Shown here: positions 32,976 through 47,300 of the stretch, piece after piece
Position numbering within the stretch: the first letter of the stretch is position 1
Layout of the letters: each line of letters starts with the position of its first letter
DNA from: Bathynomus jamesi
Lineage: Eukaryota > Arthropoda > Malacostraca > Isopoda > Cirolanidae
Length of the DNA: 64,000 nt
Direction: 5' to 3'
Assembly: GCA_023014485.1 (NCBI GenBank)
Contig: JAJOZX010012257.1
Coordinates: forward strand, 44,027 to 108,026
The notes under the pieces: model-generated
What the model saw: the letters and a program-made list of their open reading frames with translations, nothing else
Databases searched by the model: none
What the model was told of the DNA's origin: nothing
Program-made: the position numbers and the translations under genes

Positions 32976-34374
32976 GCGATAGAAACGCGTTCTTTGAAGA
33001 AGAACCACAAGGGGAAAGTATAACGGATTTCGACTTTACGACGGAGGATATTGCACAAGTCATAGGGGAACTAAAAACACACTCAGCGGCAGGACCGGAT
33101 AAATGGAATGCCACACTGATCAAAAACTGCAAGAATGCAATCGCTGAGCCCCTATACTGGATATGGAGACGATCATTAAACACGGGAGAAATACCGGGCA
33201 TCCTGAAGAGCGCGAACATAGTCCCAATATATAAAGGAGGAGATCGATCCGAGGCCAAAAACTATAGGCCAGTGTCGCTTACATCTCATCTCACCAAAAT
33301 ATTTGAAAGAATTGTTAGACAGAAAATCTATGACTTTTTGGAAACTCAGAAAAAATTCAATGATAACCAACACGGGTTTCGGTCAGGCAGATCATGCCTG
33401 TCACAACTAATGGAACACTACAACAACATTATTGATTCACTTGAAAGTAATGAAAACTATGATGTACTATACACAGACTTTGCTAAAGCGTTCGACAAGT
33501 GTGACCATGGAATCATAATACATAAACTGAATATATGGGAATAACAGGAAAAGTAGGGAAATGGATATATAATTTCCCTAGTGAGCGGAGGCAAGTCGTT
33601 ACAGTACAAGGAGTATCTTCATCAGAATCAGAGGTCATCAGCTCAGTACCACAAGGAACGGTATTAGCTCCACTACTCTTCATAATCATGCTAACTGACA
33701 TAGATGAGGACGTTACCAGAGACAGCACAGTAACATCCTTTGCAGATGACACAAAGATCAGTAGAAAAATACGAAAACCAGAAGACATAGGATCTCTACA
33801 AACCGACATAAAAAAAATTTACAAGTGGACTGAAGACAACAATATGAAGTTTAACACCGAGAAATTTCAGCTATTACGGTACGGAAAAAGAGAAGACCTA
33901 AAGTCCATGGAATATTATACCCCAAATGGACAGGAAGTCCAGAGAAATTCCAGAGCAAAAGATTTAGGGGTTGTAATGACAGATGATGCGAAATTTGAAA
34001 CACAAAATAAGATAGCAGTAAACAGAGCAAAGAGAATAACGGGTCAGATATTGAGAACTTTTAAACGAAGGGATAGGAATGTAATGATCCCTCTACTGAA
34101 AACCCTGATAATACCCAAACTGGAATACTGCTCGGTCCTAACATCCCCATATAAAAAAGAAGACATTAGACAGCTGGAGGGGATTCAAAGAAGTTTCACA
34201 GCCAAGATCAATGGGTGCAAAGAACTAAATTACTGGGATAGGTTACGAGAACTAGACCTATATTCACTGGAAAGGAGAAGAGAGAGATACACCATTATTT
34301 ACACTTGGAAAATAATGGAGAAACTAGTCCCTAATCTTACTCTGAATTCTATTTTTACCTACAATAGTCAATAA
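32976..34374 (+). pseudogene. endonuclease-less non-LTR RT segment, B5
   Basis: A single A lost near 33531 (CTGAATATATGGG for CTGAAATATATGGG) splits an otherwise perfect frame just after domain A. The second part from 33535 to the stop at 34374 is intact and includes PQGTVLAP and FADD. Confidence 0.88.
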
Positions 34375-34793
34375 AATTAGTTTATCAATTGTACTATCAT
34401 GGAAGCCTTGAAAAATCCATGAACTTTAAAATTTATGTTTTTCCCTTTTACCTATTCATTATGAAGGTAATTTATCCCACAGAAAAAAATAAAATTTGGT
34501 AAAAAAATTTAACCATATCATTGTTTGTCTAACTTAATTGTTTGTCTAAAATTAAAGTTTTAATCTTTGAATTTTTATATTTTATAATAGCCCTCTAAGC
34601 GAGTGTCATGTTAAAAATTTGGATACTCTGCATTGTACTCAACTACCTGAACTCGTTCTGTATAAAACTTGTATTGTAAAAAAGAATGTCGTCATCTAAC
34701 TTGAATTACTTACGATGTTATTTTCTCAATTGTATTATATTGTATTAATTGTATTATATTATTGTATTAATACCATTTTAGGGGGGGAAATAC

Positions 34794-36410
34794 TGTAAAA
34801 AGTGAACAATGAACAATTCCTACACCATCATTATATGGATTCATTGTCTTCATGCAGTACTTATGTTCGTATAGTTTTTATGTTCGAATGTCCATTTTTA
34901 CATAAGAACCAAAATCGCTTAACGGGAGTTTGGATAATAATTTTACTTGTAGCTTCCTATTTTTGTTCGTGTCACAACCCTACGATCTACCATATCTATG
35001 GTTTAGTCGTATCCATTTTCCATTTGTTATAGAAGTTATTATAATTAATTATGAATTGTCTTGCATCTCACCCTCGACCCTAGATTATGCATACACATTG
35101 CATGTAACAGGATTGGAACCCGTAGTTGTACTTCTTAGTCATTACTACCCACACTTTGTCTCTAATTCGTTCTTGTAAATCTTCCTAATAATGATTTGTA
35201 CTATACGTAAAAATTCAATAACTATGACGTCACATTTTCCCTTCATCATATATCTAGTAGTCAATGTATGAAAATTCTTTAACATCATACTAAGGACGAA
35301 ACACTCTATAGAAGTCATTATTTATATGTTATGTAGTATAAATATAACTATTATTCGACCATATCTCCCGCCCCCATACGTCCATATCTTATCTTGATCA
35401 TTATCCTATATAAATTTTATTAAATATTCATTTTTTCTCATTCGTTCGAAAACGCAAAAATACGTTCTCGTATTGTTTTTTTTATTATTTTTTTTCAAGT
35501 GCGTTCACCCCTCAAGATATTCATAAATGCTTACTAAGATCGAATTCCGCTCACGACGACAGATTCGAACGCCTCAAAGATAAAATATCTCCGTTCGCTC
35601 TGATTTCAAATTTATAACATGTTAAACATATTATAAGATATTATGTATATAAATCTATATCATGTGTGCCATGTACGTTGTATTATATTTCTAAACATCT
35701 TAATTGTCTATTAATATGAAACACTGCTAAAACAAAACAAAGTTATAGTAACTGTTTAATTGTAATTAACTGTAATACTTTAATTTAATATAACGTAATG
35801 TACTTTAATGAAACTGTAATTAATAATAACTTGTAATGTACTTCATTGAAACTGTAATTAAATGTAATGATTTAATATATACGGTAATGTAAGAATGTAC
35901 TTTAAAATGGAAGTGTAATTAAACAATAAGTGAATATGAAGTAATCCATAATTGTAATCGTAATTGTAATGAACCAAAATTAATACGTACTCAGTCGTGT
36001 ACTTAATTTGTACTTATGTGTACTATTACGAAATATCGCCTTCAGAAATGAAGATTCGGCAAAAATATACGATTAGTTTTATTTTTATTTTTTTTATTAT
36101 TTTTAGTTGAAATTTTTCAAACCATCTGATCATGTGTTTAAAAGGGGTGGAACTTAACCTTCAACTGTCGTACCCCAACATTTAGGTTTATATTATACAT
36201 GTACTTGTAAAATTAAAGCACTTCTTCATTAGACTTCTTCATTATTGCTCTTCAGATTAGCACTTCATTAGGACTCCTTTGTTAGCAGCCTCGCTGCGGG
36301 GAGGGGGCAGAGAAAGTATCAGAGTATTATAAAAAGAGAAGAATTAAAAATTGGCGACCCTTTGCCCAAATTAAGAGAACCCAAGCACCATAGAAGATAT
36401 TGGCATAACA
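34794..36410 (+). repeat. putative LTR 7
   Basis: 1,617 bp, core type (CACTGCTAAAAC, GGGGTGGAAC), near-identical to LTRs 6 and 8-13. Confidence 0.6.
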
Positions 36411-36554
36411 GTCTGGCGAGTCTGTAGCCAAGAGTTTAACAGAGTGGCGACCGAAAAGAATTAGAATGTTATAGAAGAAATATCCGTTGCTTGCCTCCTA
36501 ACTAGAACCCCCGTCGATCCGAACCACCCCCCCAGGGCCATAGACGGAGGGGTT

Positions 36555-36604
<50 letters not shown>

Positions 36605-38420
36605 ATAGAAACGCGTTCTTTGAAGAAGAACCACAAGGGGAAAGTATAACGGATTTCGACTTTACGACGGAGGATATTGCACAAGTCATAGGGGAACTAA
36701 AAACACACTCAGCGGCAGGACCGGATAAATGGAATGCCACACTGATCAAAAACTGCAAGAATGCAATCGCTGAGCCCCTATACTGGATATGGAGACGATC
36801 ATTAAACACGGGAGAAATACCGGGCATCCTGAAGAGCGCGAACATAGTCCCAATATATAAAGGAGGAGATCGATCCGAGGCCAAAAACTATAGGCCAGTG
36901 TCGCTTACATCTCATCTCACCAAAATATTTGAAAGAATTGTTAGACAGAAAATCTATGACTTTTTGGAAACTCAGAAAAAATTCAATGATAACCAACACG
37001 GGTTTCGGTCAGGCAGATCATGCCTGTCACAACTAATGGAACACTACAACAACATTATTGATTCACTTGAAAGTAATGAAAACTATGATGTACTATACAC
37101 AGACTTTGCTAAAGCGTTCGACAAGTGTGACCATGGAATCATAATACATAAACTGAAATATATGGGAATAACAGGAAAAGTAGGGAAATGGATATATAAT
37201 TTCCCTAGTGAGCGGAGGCAAGTCGTTACAGTACAAGGAGTATCTTCATCAGAATCAGAGGTCATCAGCTCAGTACCACAAGGAACGGTATTAGCTCCAC
37301 TACTCTTCATAATCATGCTAACTGACATAGATGAGGACGTTACCAGAGACAGCACAGTAACATCCTTTGCAGATGACACAAAGATCAGTAGAAAAATACG
37401 AAAACCAGAAGACATAGGATCTCTACAAACCGACATAAAAAAAATTTACAAGTGGACTGAAGACAACAATATGAAGTTTAACACCGAGAAATTTCAGCTA
37501 TTACGGTACGGAAAAAGAGAAGACCTAAAGTCCATGGAATATTATACCCCAAATGGACAGGAAGTCCAGAGAAATTCCAGAGCAAAAGATTTAGGGGTTG
37601 TAATGACAGATGATGCGAAATTTGAAACACAAAATAAGATAGCAGTAAACAGAGCAAAGAGAATAACGGGTCAGATATTGAGAACTTTTAAACGAAGGGA
37701 TAGGAATGTAATGATCCCTCTACTGAAAACCCTGATAATACCCAAACTGGAATACTGCTCGGTCCTAACATCCCCATATAAAAAAGAAGACATTAGACAG
37801 CTGGAGGGGATTCAAAGAAGTTTCACAGCCAAGATCAATGGGTGCAAAGAACTAAATTACTGGGATAGGTTACGAGAACTAGACCTATATTCACTGGAAA
37901 GGAGAAGAGAGAGATACACCATTATTTACACTTGGAAAATAATGGAGAAACTAGTCCCTAATCTTACTCTGAATTCTATTTTTACCTACAATAGTCAATA
38001 AAATTAGTTTATCAATTGTACTATCATGGAAGCCTTGAAAAATCCATGAACTTTAAAATTTATGTTTTTCCCTTTTACCTATTCATTATGAAGGTAATTT
38101 ATCCCACAGAAAAAAATAAAATTTGGTAAAAAAATTTAACCATATCATTGTTTGTCTAACTTAATTGTTTGTCTAAAATTAAAGTTTTAATCTTTGAATT
38201 TTTATATTTTATAATAGCCCTCTAAGCGAGTGTCATGTTAAAAATTTGGATACTCTGCATTGTACTCAACTACCTGAACTCGTTCTGTATAAAACTTGTA
38301 TTGTAAAAAAGAATGTCGTCATCTAACTTGAATTACTTACGATGTTATTTTCTCAATTGTATTATATTGTATTAATTGTATTATATTATTGTATTAATAC
38401 CATTTTAGGGGGGGAAATAC
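36411..38420 (+). repeat. B6 interior
   Basis: Leader 36411-36557, TA tract 36558-36600 (about 44 bp), RT segment, 3' interior 38002-38420 with A-G7-AAA before LTR 8. Representative of the homogeneous core. Confidence 0.7.
36601..38001 (+). CDS. intact endonuclease-less non-LTR RT frame, B6
   Basis: 466 codons open from TGC 36601; the frame also runs back through the TA tract to 36544 but contains no ATG until residue 146 (QLMEHYNN), so an AUG-started product would lack the fingers. A GTG at 36898 is the first near-cognate codon. Contents: AGPDKWNATLIKN and VPIYKGGDR (~residues 40-93), NYRPVSL (~97-103), domain A with catalytic Asp 168 (YTDFAKAFD), PQGTVLAP (~227), FADD 256-259, KDLGVVM, then the C-terminal region. 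All three catalytic Asp are present. The final NSIFTYNSQ and stop belong to the LTR element's 3' interior. It reads as a 5'-truncated LINE; whether it is expressed is unknown. Confidence 0.75.
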
Positions 38421-40039
38421 TGTAAAAAGTGAACAATGAACAATTCCTACACCATCATTATATGGATTCATTGTCTTCATGCAGTACTTATGTTCGTATA
38501 GTTTTTATGTTCGAATGTCCATTTTTACATAAGAACCAAAATCGCTTAACGGGAGTTTGGATAATAATTTTACTTGTAGCTTCCTATTTTTGTTCGTGTC
38601 ACAACCCTACGATCTACCATATCTATGGTTTAGTCGTATCCATTTTCCATTTGTTATAGAAGTTATTATAATTAATTATGAATTGTCTTGCATCTCACCC
38701 TCGACCCTAGATTATGCATACACATTGCATGTAACAGGATTGGAACCCGTAGTTGTACTTCTTAGTCATTACTACCCACACTTTGTCTCTAATTCGTTCT
38801 TGTAAATCTTCCTAATAATGATTTGTACTATACGTAAAAATTCAATAACTATGACGTCACATTTTCCCTTCATCATATATCTAGTAGTCAATGTATGAAA
38901 ATTCTTTAACATCATACTAAGGACGAAACACTCTATAGAAGTCATTATTTATATGTTATGTAGTATAAATATAACTATTATTCGACCATATCTCCCGCCC
39001 CCATACGTCCATATCTTATCTTGATCATTATCCTATATAAATTTTATTAAATATTCATTTTTTCTCATTCGTTCGAAAACGCAAAAATACGTTCTCGTAT
39101 TGTTTTTTTTATTATTTTTTTTCAAGTGCGTTCACCCTCAAGATATTCATAAATGCTTACTAAGATCGAATTCCGCTCACGACGACAGATTCGAACGCCT
39201 CAAAGATAAAATATCTCCGTTCGCTCTGATTTCAAATTTATAACATGTTAAACATATTATAAGATATTATGTATATAAATCTATATCATGTGTGCCATGT
39301 ACGTTGTATTATATTTCTAAACATCTTAATTGTCTATTAATATGAAACACTGCTAAAACAAAACAAAGTTATAGTAACTGTTTAATTGTAATTAACTGTA
39401 ATACTTTAATTTAATATAACGTAATGTACTTTAATGAAACTGTAATTAATAATAACTTGTAATGTACTTCATTGAAACTGTAATTAAATGTAATGATTTA
39501 ATATATACGGTAATGTAAGAATGTACTTTAAAATGGAAGTGTAATTAAACAATAAGTGAATATGAAGTAATCCATAATTGTAATCGTAATTGTAATGAAC
39601 CAAAATTAATACGTACTCAGTCGTGTACTTAATTTGTACTTATGTGTACTATTACGAAATATCGCCTTCAGAAATGAAGATTCGGCAAAAATATACGATT
39701 AGTTTTTATTTTTATTTTTTTTTATTATTTTTAGTTGAAATTTTTCAAACCATCTGATCATGTGTTTAAAAGGGGTGGAACTTAACCTCAACTGTCGTAC
39801 CCCAACATTTAGGTTTATATTATACATGTACTTGTAAAATTAAAGCACTTCTTCATTAGACTTCTTCATTATTGCTCTTCAGATTTAGCACTTCATTAGG
39901 ACCCTTTGTTAGCAGCTCTCGCTGCGGGGAGGGGCAGAGGAAAGTATCAGAGTATTATAAAAAGAGAAGAATTAAAAATTGGCGACCCTTTGCCCAAATT
40001 AAGAGAAACCCAAGCACCATAGAAGATATTGGCATAACA
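38421..40039 (+). repeat. putative LTR 8
   Basis: 1,619 bp, core type over most of its length. The last ~200 bp (from about 39880) shows several extra and missing bases that continue into B7. Confidence 0.58.
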
Positions 40040-40199
40040 GTCTGGCGAGTCTGTAGCCAAGAGTTTAACAGAGTGGCGACCGAAAAGAATTAGAATGTTA
40101 TAGAAGAAATATCCGTTGCTTGCCTCCTAACTAGAACCCCCGTCGATCCGAACCACCCCCCCGGGCCATAGACGGACGGGGGTTAACAATAATATATAT

Positions 40200-40235
<36 letters not shown>

Positions 40236-42055
40236 GCGAATAGAAACCGTTCTTTGAAGAAGAAACCACAAGGGGAAAGTATAACGGATTTCGACTTACG
40301 ACGAGGATATTGCACAAGTCATAGGGGAACTAAAACACACTCAGCGGCAGGACCGGATAAATTGGAATGCCACACTGATCAAAAACTGCAAGAATGCAAT
40401 CGCTGCTGAGCCCCCTATACTGGATATGGAGACGATCATTAATCAACACGGGAGAAATTACCCGGGCATCCTTGAAGAGCGCGAACTAGTCCCAATATAT
40501 AAAGGAGGAGATCGATCCGAGGCCAAAAACTATAGGCCAGTGTCGCTTACATCTCATCTCACCAAAATATTTGAAAGAATTGTTAGACAGAAAATCTATG
40601 ACTTTTTGGAAAACTCAGAAAAATTCAATGATAACCAACACGGGTTTCGGTCAGGCAGATCATGCCTGTCACAAACTAATGGAACACTACAACAACATTA
40701 TTGATTCACTGAAGTAATGAAAACTATGATGTACTATACACAGACTTTGCTAAAGCGTTCGACAAGTGTGACCATGGAATCATAATACATAAACTGAAAT
40801 ATATGGGAATAACAGGAAAAGTAGTAAATGGATATATAATTTCCTAGTGAGCGGAGGCAATCGTTACAGTACAAGGAGTATCTCATCAGAATCAGAGGTA
40901 TCAGCTCAGACCAAAAGGAACGGTATTAGCTCCCACTACTCTTCATAATCATGCTAACTGACATAGATGAGGACGTTACCAGAGACAGCACAGTAACATC
41001 TTTGCAGATGACACAAAAGATCAGTAGAAAAATACGAAAACCAGAAGACATAGGATCTCTACAAACCGACATAAAAAAAATTTACAAGTTGGACTGAAGA
41101 CAACAATATGAAGTTAACACCGAGAAATTTCAGCTATTACGGTCGGAAAAAAGAGAAGACCTAAAGTCCATGGAATATTATACCCCAAATGGACAGGAAG
41201 TCCAGAGAAATTCCAGAGCAAAAGATTTAGGGGTTGTAATGACAGATGATGCGAAATTTGAAACACAAAATAAGATAGCAGTAAACAGAGCAAAGAGAAT
41301 AACGGGTCAGATATTGAGAACTTTTAAACGAAGGGATAGGAATGTAATGATCCCTCTACTGAAAACCTGATAATACCCAAACTGGAATACTGCTCGGTCC
41401 TAACATCCCCATATAAAAAAGAAGACATTAGACAGCTGGAGGGGATTCAAAGAAGTTTCACAGCCAAGATCAATGGGTGCAAAGAACTAAATTACTGGGA
41501 TAGGTTACGAGAACTAGACCTATATTCACTGGAAAGGAGAAGAGAGAGATACACCATTATTTACACTTGGAAAATAATGGAGAAACTAGTCCCTAATCTT
41601 ACTCTGAATTCTATTTTTACCTACAATAGTCAATAAAATTAGTTTATCAATTGTACTATCATGGAAGCCTTGAAAAATCCATGAACTTTAAAATTTATGT
41701 TTTTCCCTTTTACCTATTCATTATGAAGGTAATTTATCCCACAGAAAAAAATAAAATTTGGTAAAAAAATTTAACCATATCATTGTTTGTCTAACTTAAT
41801 TGTTTGTCTAAAATTAAAGTTTTAATCTTTGAATTTTTATATTTTATAATAGCCCTCTAAGCGAGTGTCATGTTAAAAATTTGGATACTCTGCATTGTAC
41901 TCAACTACCTGAACTCGTTCTGTATAAAACTTGTATTGTAAAAAAGAATGTCGTCATCTAACTTGAATTACTTACGATGTTATTTTCTCAATTGTATTAT
42001 ATTGTATTAATTGTATTATATTATTGTATTAATACCATTTTAGGGGGGGAAATAC
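40040..42055 (+). repeat. B7 interior, indel-rich
   Basis: Leader 40040-40187, interrupted TA tract to 40235, RT segment, 3' interior 41637-42055. Between about 39880 and 41160 there are over twenty 1-4 bp insertions and deletions absent from both neighbours. After that the sequence is core-like again, so the patch looks like a local consensus problem. Confidence 0.65.
40236..41636 (+). pseudogene. endonuclease-less non-LTR RT segment, B7
   Basis: The 5' two thirds is shattered by indels (for example GCGAATAG for GCGATAG at the start, GCTGCTGAG near 40405, AAATTACCCGG near 40455, lost T before FADD near 41000). From about 41170 it reads as in B6 except for a C lost near 41367 in the TLIIPKL codons. 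Confidence 0.8.
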
Positions 42056-43672
42056 TGTAAAAAGTGAACAATGAACAATTCCTACACCATCATTATATGG
42101 ATTCATTGTCTTCATGCAGTACTTATGTTCGTATAGTTTTTATGTTCGAATGTCCATTTTTACATAAGAACCAAAATCGCTTAACGGGAGTTTGGATAAT
42201 AATTTTACTTGTAGCTTCCTATTTTTGTTCGTGTCACAACCCTACGATCTACCATATCTATGGTTTAGTCGTATCCATTTTCCATTTGTTATAGAAGTTA
42301 TTATAATTAATTATGAATTGTCTTGCATCTCACCCTCGACCCTAGATTATGCATACACATTGCATGTAACAGGATTGGAACCCGTAGTTGTACTTCTTAG
42401 TCATTACTACCCACACTTTGTCTCTAATTCGTTCTTGTAAATCTTCCTAATAATGATTTGTACTATACGTAAAAATTCAATAACTATGACGTCACATTTT
42501 CCCTTCATCATATATCTAGTAGTCAATGTATGAAAATTCTTTAACATCATACTAAGGACGAAACACTCTATAGAAGTCATTATTTATATGTTATGTAGTA
42601 TAAATAAACTATTATTCGACCATATCTCCCGCCCCCATACGTCCATATCTTATCTTGATCATTATCCTATATAAATTTTATTAAATATTCATTTTTTCTC
42701 ATTCGTTCGAAAACGCAAAAATACGTTCTCGTATTGTTTTTTTTATTATTTTTTTTCAAGTGCGTTCACCCCTCAAGATATTCATAAATGCTTACTAAGA
42801 TCGAATTCCGCTCACGACGACAGATTCGAACGCCTCAAAGATAAAATATCTCCGTTCGCTCTGATTTCAAATTTATAACATGTTAAACATATTATAAGAT
42901 ATTATGTATATAAATCTATATCATGTGTGCCATGTACGTTGTATTATATTTCTAAACATCTTAATTGTCTATTAATATGAAACACTGCTAAAACAAAACA
43001 AAGTTATAGTAACTGTTTAATTGTAATTAACTGTAATACTTTAATTTAATATAACGTAATGTACTTTAATGAAACTGTAATTAATAATAACTTGTAATGT
43101 ACTTCATTGAAACTGTAATTAAATGTAATGATTTAATATATACGGTAATGTAAGAATGTACTTTAAAATGGAAGTGTAATTAAACAATAAGTGAATATGA
43201 AGTAATCCATAATTGTAATCGTAATTGTAATGAACCAAAATTAATACGTACTCAGTCGTGTACTTAATTTGTACTTATGTGTACTATTACGAAATATCGC
43301 CTTCAGAAATGAAGATTCGGCAAAAATATACGATTAGTTTTTTATTTTATTTTTTTTATTATTTTTAGTTGAAATTTTTCAAACCATCTGATCATGTGTT
43401 TAAAAGGGGTGGAACTTAACCTTCAACTGTCGTACCCCAACATTTAGGTTTATATTATACATGTACTTGTAAAATTAAAGCACTTCTTCATTAGACTTCT
43501 TCATTATTGCTCTTCAGATTAGCACTTCATTAGGACTCCTTTGTTAGCAGCCTCGCTGCGGGGAGGGGGCAGAGAAAGTATCAGAGTATTATAAAAAGAG
43601 AAGAATTAAAAATTGGCGACCCTTTGCCCAAATTAAGAGAACCCAAGCACCATAGAAGATATTGGCATAACA
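42056..43672 (+). repeat. putative LTR 9
   Basis: 1,617 bp, core type; one TATAAATAAAC for TATAAATATAAC change near 42602. Confidence 0.6.
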
Positions 43673-43816
43673 GTCTGGCGAGTCTGTAGCCAAGAGTTTA
43701 ACAGAGTGGCGACCGAAAAGAATTAGAATGTTATAGAAGAAATATCCGTTGCTTGCCTCCTAACTAGAACCCCCGTCGATCCGAACCACCCCCCCAGGGC
43801 CATAGACGGAGGGGTT

Positions 43817-43868
<52 letters not shown>

Positions 43869-45684
43869 ATAGAAACGCGTTCTTTGAAGAAGAACCACAA
43901 GGGGAAAGTATAACGGATTTCGACTTTACGACGGAGGATATTGCACAAGTCATAGGGGAACTAAAAACACACTCAGCGGCAGGACCGGATAAATGGAATG
44001 CCACACTGATCAAAAACTGCAAGAATGCAATCGCTGAGCCCCTATACTGGATATGGAGACGATCATTAAACACGGGAGAAATACCGGGCATCCTGAAGAG
44101 CGCGAACATAGTCCCAATATATAAAGGAGGAGATCGATCCGAGGCCAAAAACTATAGGCCAGTGTCGCTTACATCTCATCTCACCAAAATATTTGAAAGA
44201 ATTGTTAGACAGAAAATCTATGACTTTTTGGAAACTCAGAAAAAATTCAATGATAACCAACACGGGTTTCGGTCAGGCAGATCATGCCTGTCACAACTAA
44301 TGGAACACTACAACAACATTATTGATTCACTTGAAAGTAATGAAAACTATGATGTACTATACACAGACTTTGCTAAAGCGTTCGACAAGTGTGACCATGG
44401 AATCATAATACATAAACTGAAATATATGGGAATAACAGGAAAAGTAGGGAAATGGATATATAATTTCCCTAGTGAGCGGAGGCAAGTCGTTACAGTACAA
44501 GGAGTATCTTCATCAGAATCAGAGGTCATCAGCTCAGTACCACAAGGAACGGTATTAGCTCCACTACTCTTCATAATCATGCTAACTGACATAGATGAGG
44601 ACGTTACCAGAGACAGCACAGTAACATCCTTTGCAGATGACACAAAGATCAGTAGAAAAATACGAAAACCAGAAGACATAGGATCTCTACAAACCGACAT
44701 AAAAAAAATTTACAAGTGGACTGAAGACAACAATATGAAGTTTAACACCGAGAAATTTCAGCTATTACGGTACGGAAAAAGAGAAGACCTAAAGTCCATG
44801 GAATATTATACCCCAAATGGACAGGAAGTCCAGAGAAATTCCAGAGCAAAAGATTTAGGGGTTGTAATGACAGATGATGCGAAATTTGAAACACAAAATA
44901 AGATAGCAGTAAACAGAGCAAAGAGAATAACGGGTCAGATATTGAGAACTTTTAAACGAAGGGATAGGAATGTAATGATCCCTCTACTGAAAACCCTGAT
45001 AATACCCAAACTGGAATACTGCTCGGTCCTAACATCCCCATATAAAAAAGAAGACATTAGACAGCTGGAGGGGATTCAAAGAAGTTTCACAGCCAAGATC
45101 AATGGGTGCAAAGAACTAAATTACTGGGATAGGTTACGAGAACTAGACCTATATTCACTGGAAAGGAGAAGAGAGAGATACACCATTATTTACACTTGGA
45201 AAATAATGGAGAAACTAGTCCCTAATCTTACTCTGAATTCTATTTTTACCTACAATAGTCAATAAAATTAGTTTATCAATTGTACTATCATGGAAGCCTT
45301 GAAAAATCCATGAACTTTAAAATTTATGTTTTTCCCTTTTACCTATTCATTATGAAGGTAATTTATCCCACAGAAAAAAATAAAATTTGGTAAAAAAATT
45401 TAACCATATCATTGTTTGTCTAACTTAATTGTTTGTCTAAAATTAAAGTTTTAATCTTTGAATTTTTATATTTTATAATAGCCCTCTAAGCGAGTGTCAT
45501 GTTAAAAATTTGGATACTCTGCATTGTACTCAACTACCTGAACTCGTTCTGTATAAAACTTGTATTGTAAAAAAGAATGTCGTCATCTAACTTGAATTAC
45601 TTACGATGTTATTTTCTCAATTGTATTATATTGTATTAATTGTATTATATTATTGTATTAATACCATTTTAGGGGGGGAAATAC
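43673..45684 (+). repeat. B8 interior
   Basis: Leader 43673-43819, TA tract 43820-43865 (46 bp), RT segment, 3' interior 45266-45684. Confidence 0.7.
43865..45265 (+). CDS. intact endonuclease-less non-LTR RT frame, B8
   Basis: Same 466-codon frame as B6, with no break. From GTG 44162 the 367-codon remainder is residue-for-residue the same as in B6 and B12. That identity is expected from recent homogenisation at the DNA level and does not by itself show selection on the protein. Confidence 0.75.
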
Positions 45685-47300
45685 TGTAAAAAGTGAACAA
45701 TGAACAATTCCTACACCATCATTATATGGATTCATTGTCTTCATGCAGTACTTATGTTCGTATAGTTTTTATGTTCGAATGTCCATTTTTACATAAGAAC
45801 CAAAATCGCTTAACGGGAGTTTGGATAATAATTTTACTTGTAGCTTCCTATTTTTGTTCGTGTCACAACCCTACGATCTACCATATCTATGGTTTAGTCG
45901 TATCCATTTTCCATTTGTTATAGAAGTTATTATAATTAATTATGAATTGTCTTGCATCTCACCCTCGACCCTAGATTATGCATACACATTGCATGTAACA
46001 GGATTGGAACCCGTAGTTGTACTTCTTAGTCATTACTACCCACACTTTGTCTCTAATTCGTTCTTGTAAATCTTCCTAATAATGATTTGTACTATACGTA
46101 AAAATTCAATAACTATGACGTCACATTTTCCCTTCATCATATATCTAGTAGTCAATGTATGAAAATTCTTTAACATCATACTAAGGACGAAACACTCTAT
46201 AGAAGTCATTATTTATATGTTATGTAGTATAAATATAACTATTATTCGACCATATCTCCCGCCCCCATACGTCCATATCTTATCTTGATCATTATCCTAT
46301 ATAAATTTTATTAAATATTCATTTTTTCTCATTCGTTCGAAAACGCAAAAATACGTTCTCGTATTGTTTTTTTTTATTTTTTTTCAAGTGCGTTCACCCC
46401 TCAAGATATTCATAAATGCTTACTAAGATCGAATTCCGCTCACGACGACAGATTCGAACGCCTCAAAGATAAAATATCTCCGTTCGCTCTGATTTCAAAT
46501 TTATAACATGTTAAACATATTATAAGATATTATGTATATAAATCTATATCATGTGTGCCATGTACGTTGTATTATATTTCTAAACATCTTAATTGTCTAT
46601 TAATATGAAACACTGCTAAAACAAAACAAAGTTATAGTAACTGTTTAATTGTAATTAACTGTAATACTTTAATTTAATATAACGTAATGTACTTTAATGA
46701 AACTGTAATTAATAATAACTTGTAATGTACTTCATTGAAACTGTAATTAAATGTAATGATTTAATATATACGGTAATGTAAGAATGTACTTTAAAATGGA
46801 AGTGTAATTAAACAATAAGTGAATATGAAGTAATCCATAATTGTAATCGTAATTGTAATGAACCAAAATTAATACGTACTCAGTCGTGTACTTAATTTGT
46901 ACTTATGTGTACTATTACGAAATATCGCCTTCAGAAATGAAGATTCGGCAAAAATATACGATTAGTTTTTATTTTTATTTTTTTTATTATTTTTAGTTGA
47001 AATTTTTCAAACCATCTGATCATGTGTTTAAAAGGGGTGGAACTTAACCTTCAACTGTCGTACCCCAACATTTAGGTTTATATTATACATGTACTTGTAA
47101 AATTAAAGCACTTCTTCATTAGACTTCTTCATTATTGCTCTTCAGATTAGCACTTCATTAGGACTCCTTTGTTAGCAGCCTCGCTGCGGGGAGGGGGCAG
47201 AGAAAGTATCAGAGTATTATAAAAAGAGAAGAATTAAAAATTGGCGACCCTTTGCCCAAATTAAGAGAACCCAAGCACCATAGAAGATATTGGCATAACA
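45685..47300 (+). repeat. putative LTR 10
   Basis: 1,616 bp, core type; a shortened T/A run after the AATACG hairpin (near 46370). Confidence 0.6.

Larger units (their letters stand above)
31067..34793 (+). repeat. B5 interior, split by Tc1-like insertion
   Basis: Leader 31067-31209 with the GAACCCCCCCCC variant seen in B3 and B13. The TA tract is cut in two (31210-31240 and 32954-32975) by the transposon. RT segment, then 3' interior 34375-34793. Without the transposon the unit is of normal length (period about 3.63 kb). Confidence 0.75.

Noticed and set aside
32852..33544. 230-codon frame joining the transposon's right end to the B5 RT
   Set aside because: A chance fusion across the terminal repeat and TA tract; its first ~35 residues are inverted-repeat sequence.
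37083..37436. Minus-strand frames of 65, 98-141 and 117 codons opposite each B-unit RT
   Set aside because: They are antisense shadows of the RT, recurring with it and lacking any recognisable domain.
36601..38001. Group II intron or retron/DRT-type reverse transcriptase
   Set aside because: NYRPVSL, PQGTVLAPLLF, FADD and the C-terminal LEGIQRSF region are those of animal non-LTR ORF2; no maturase/HNH part or intron RNA domains.
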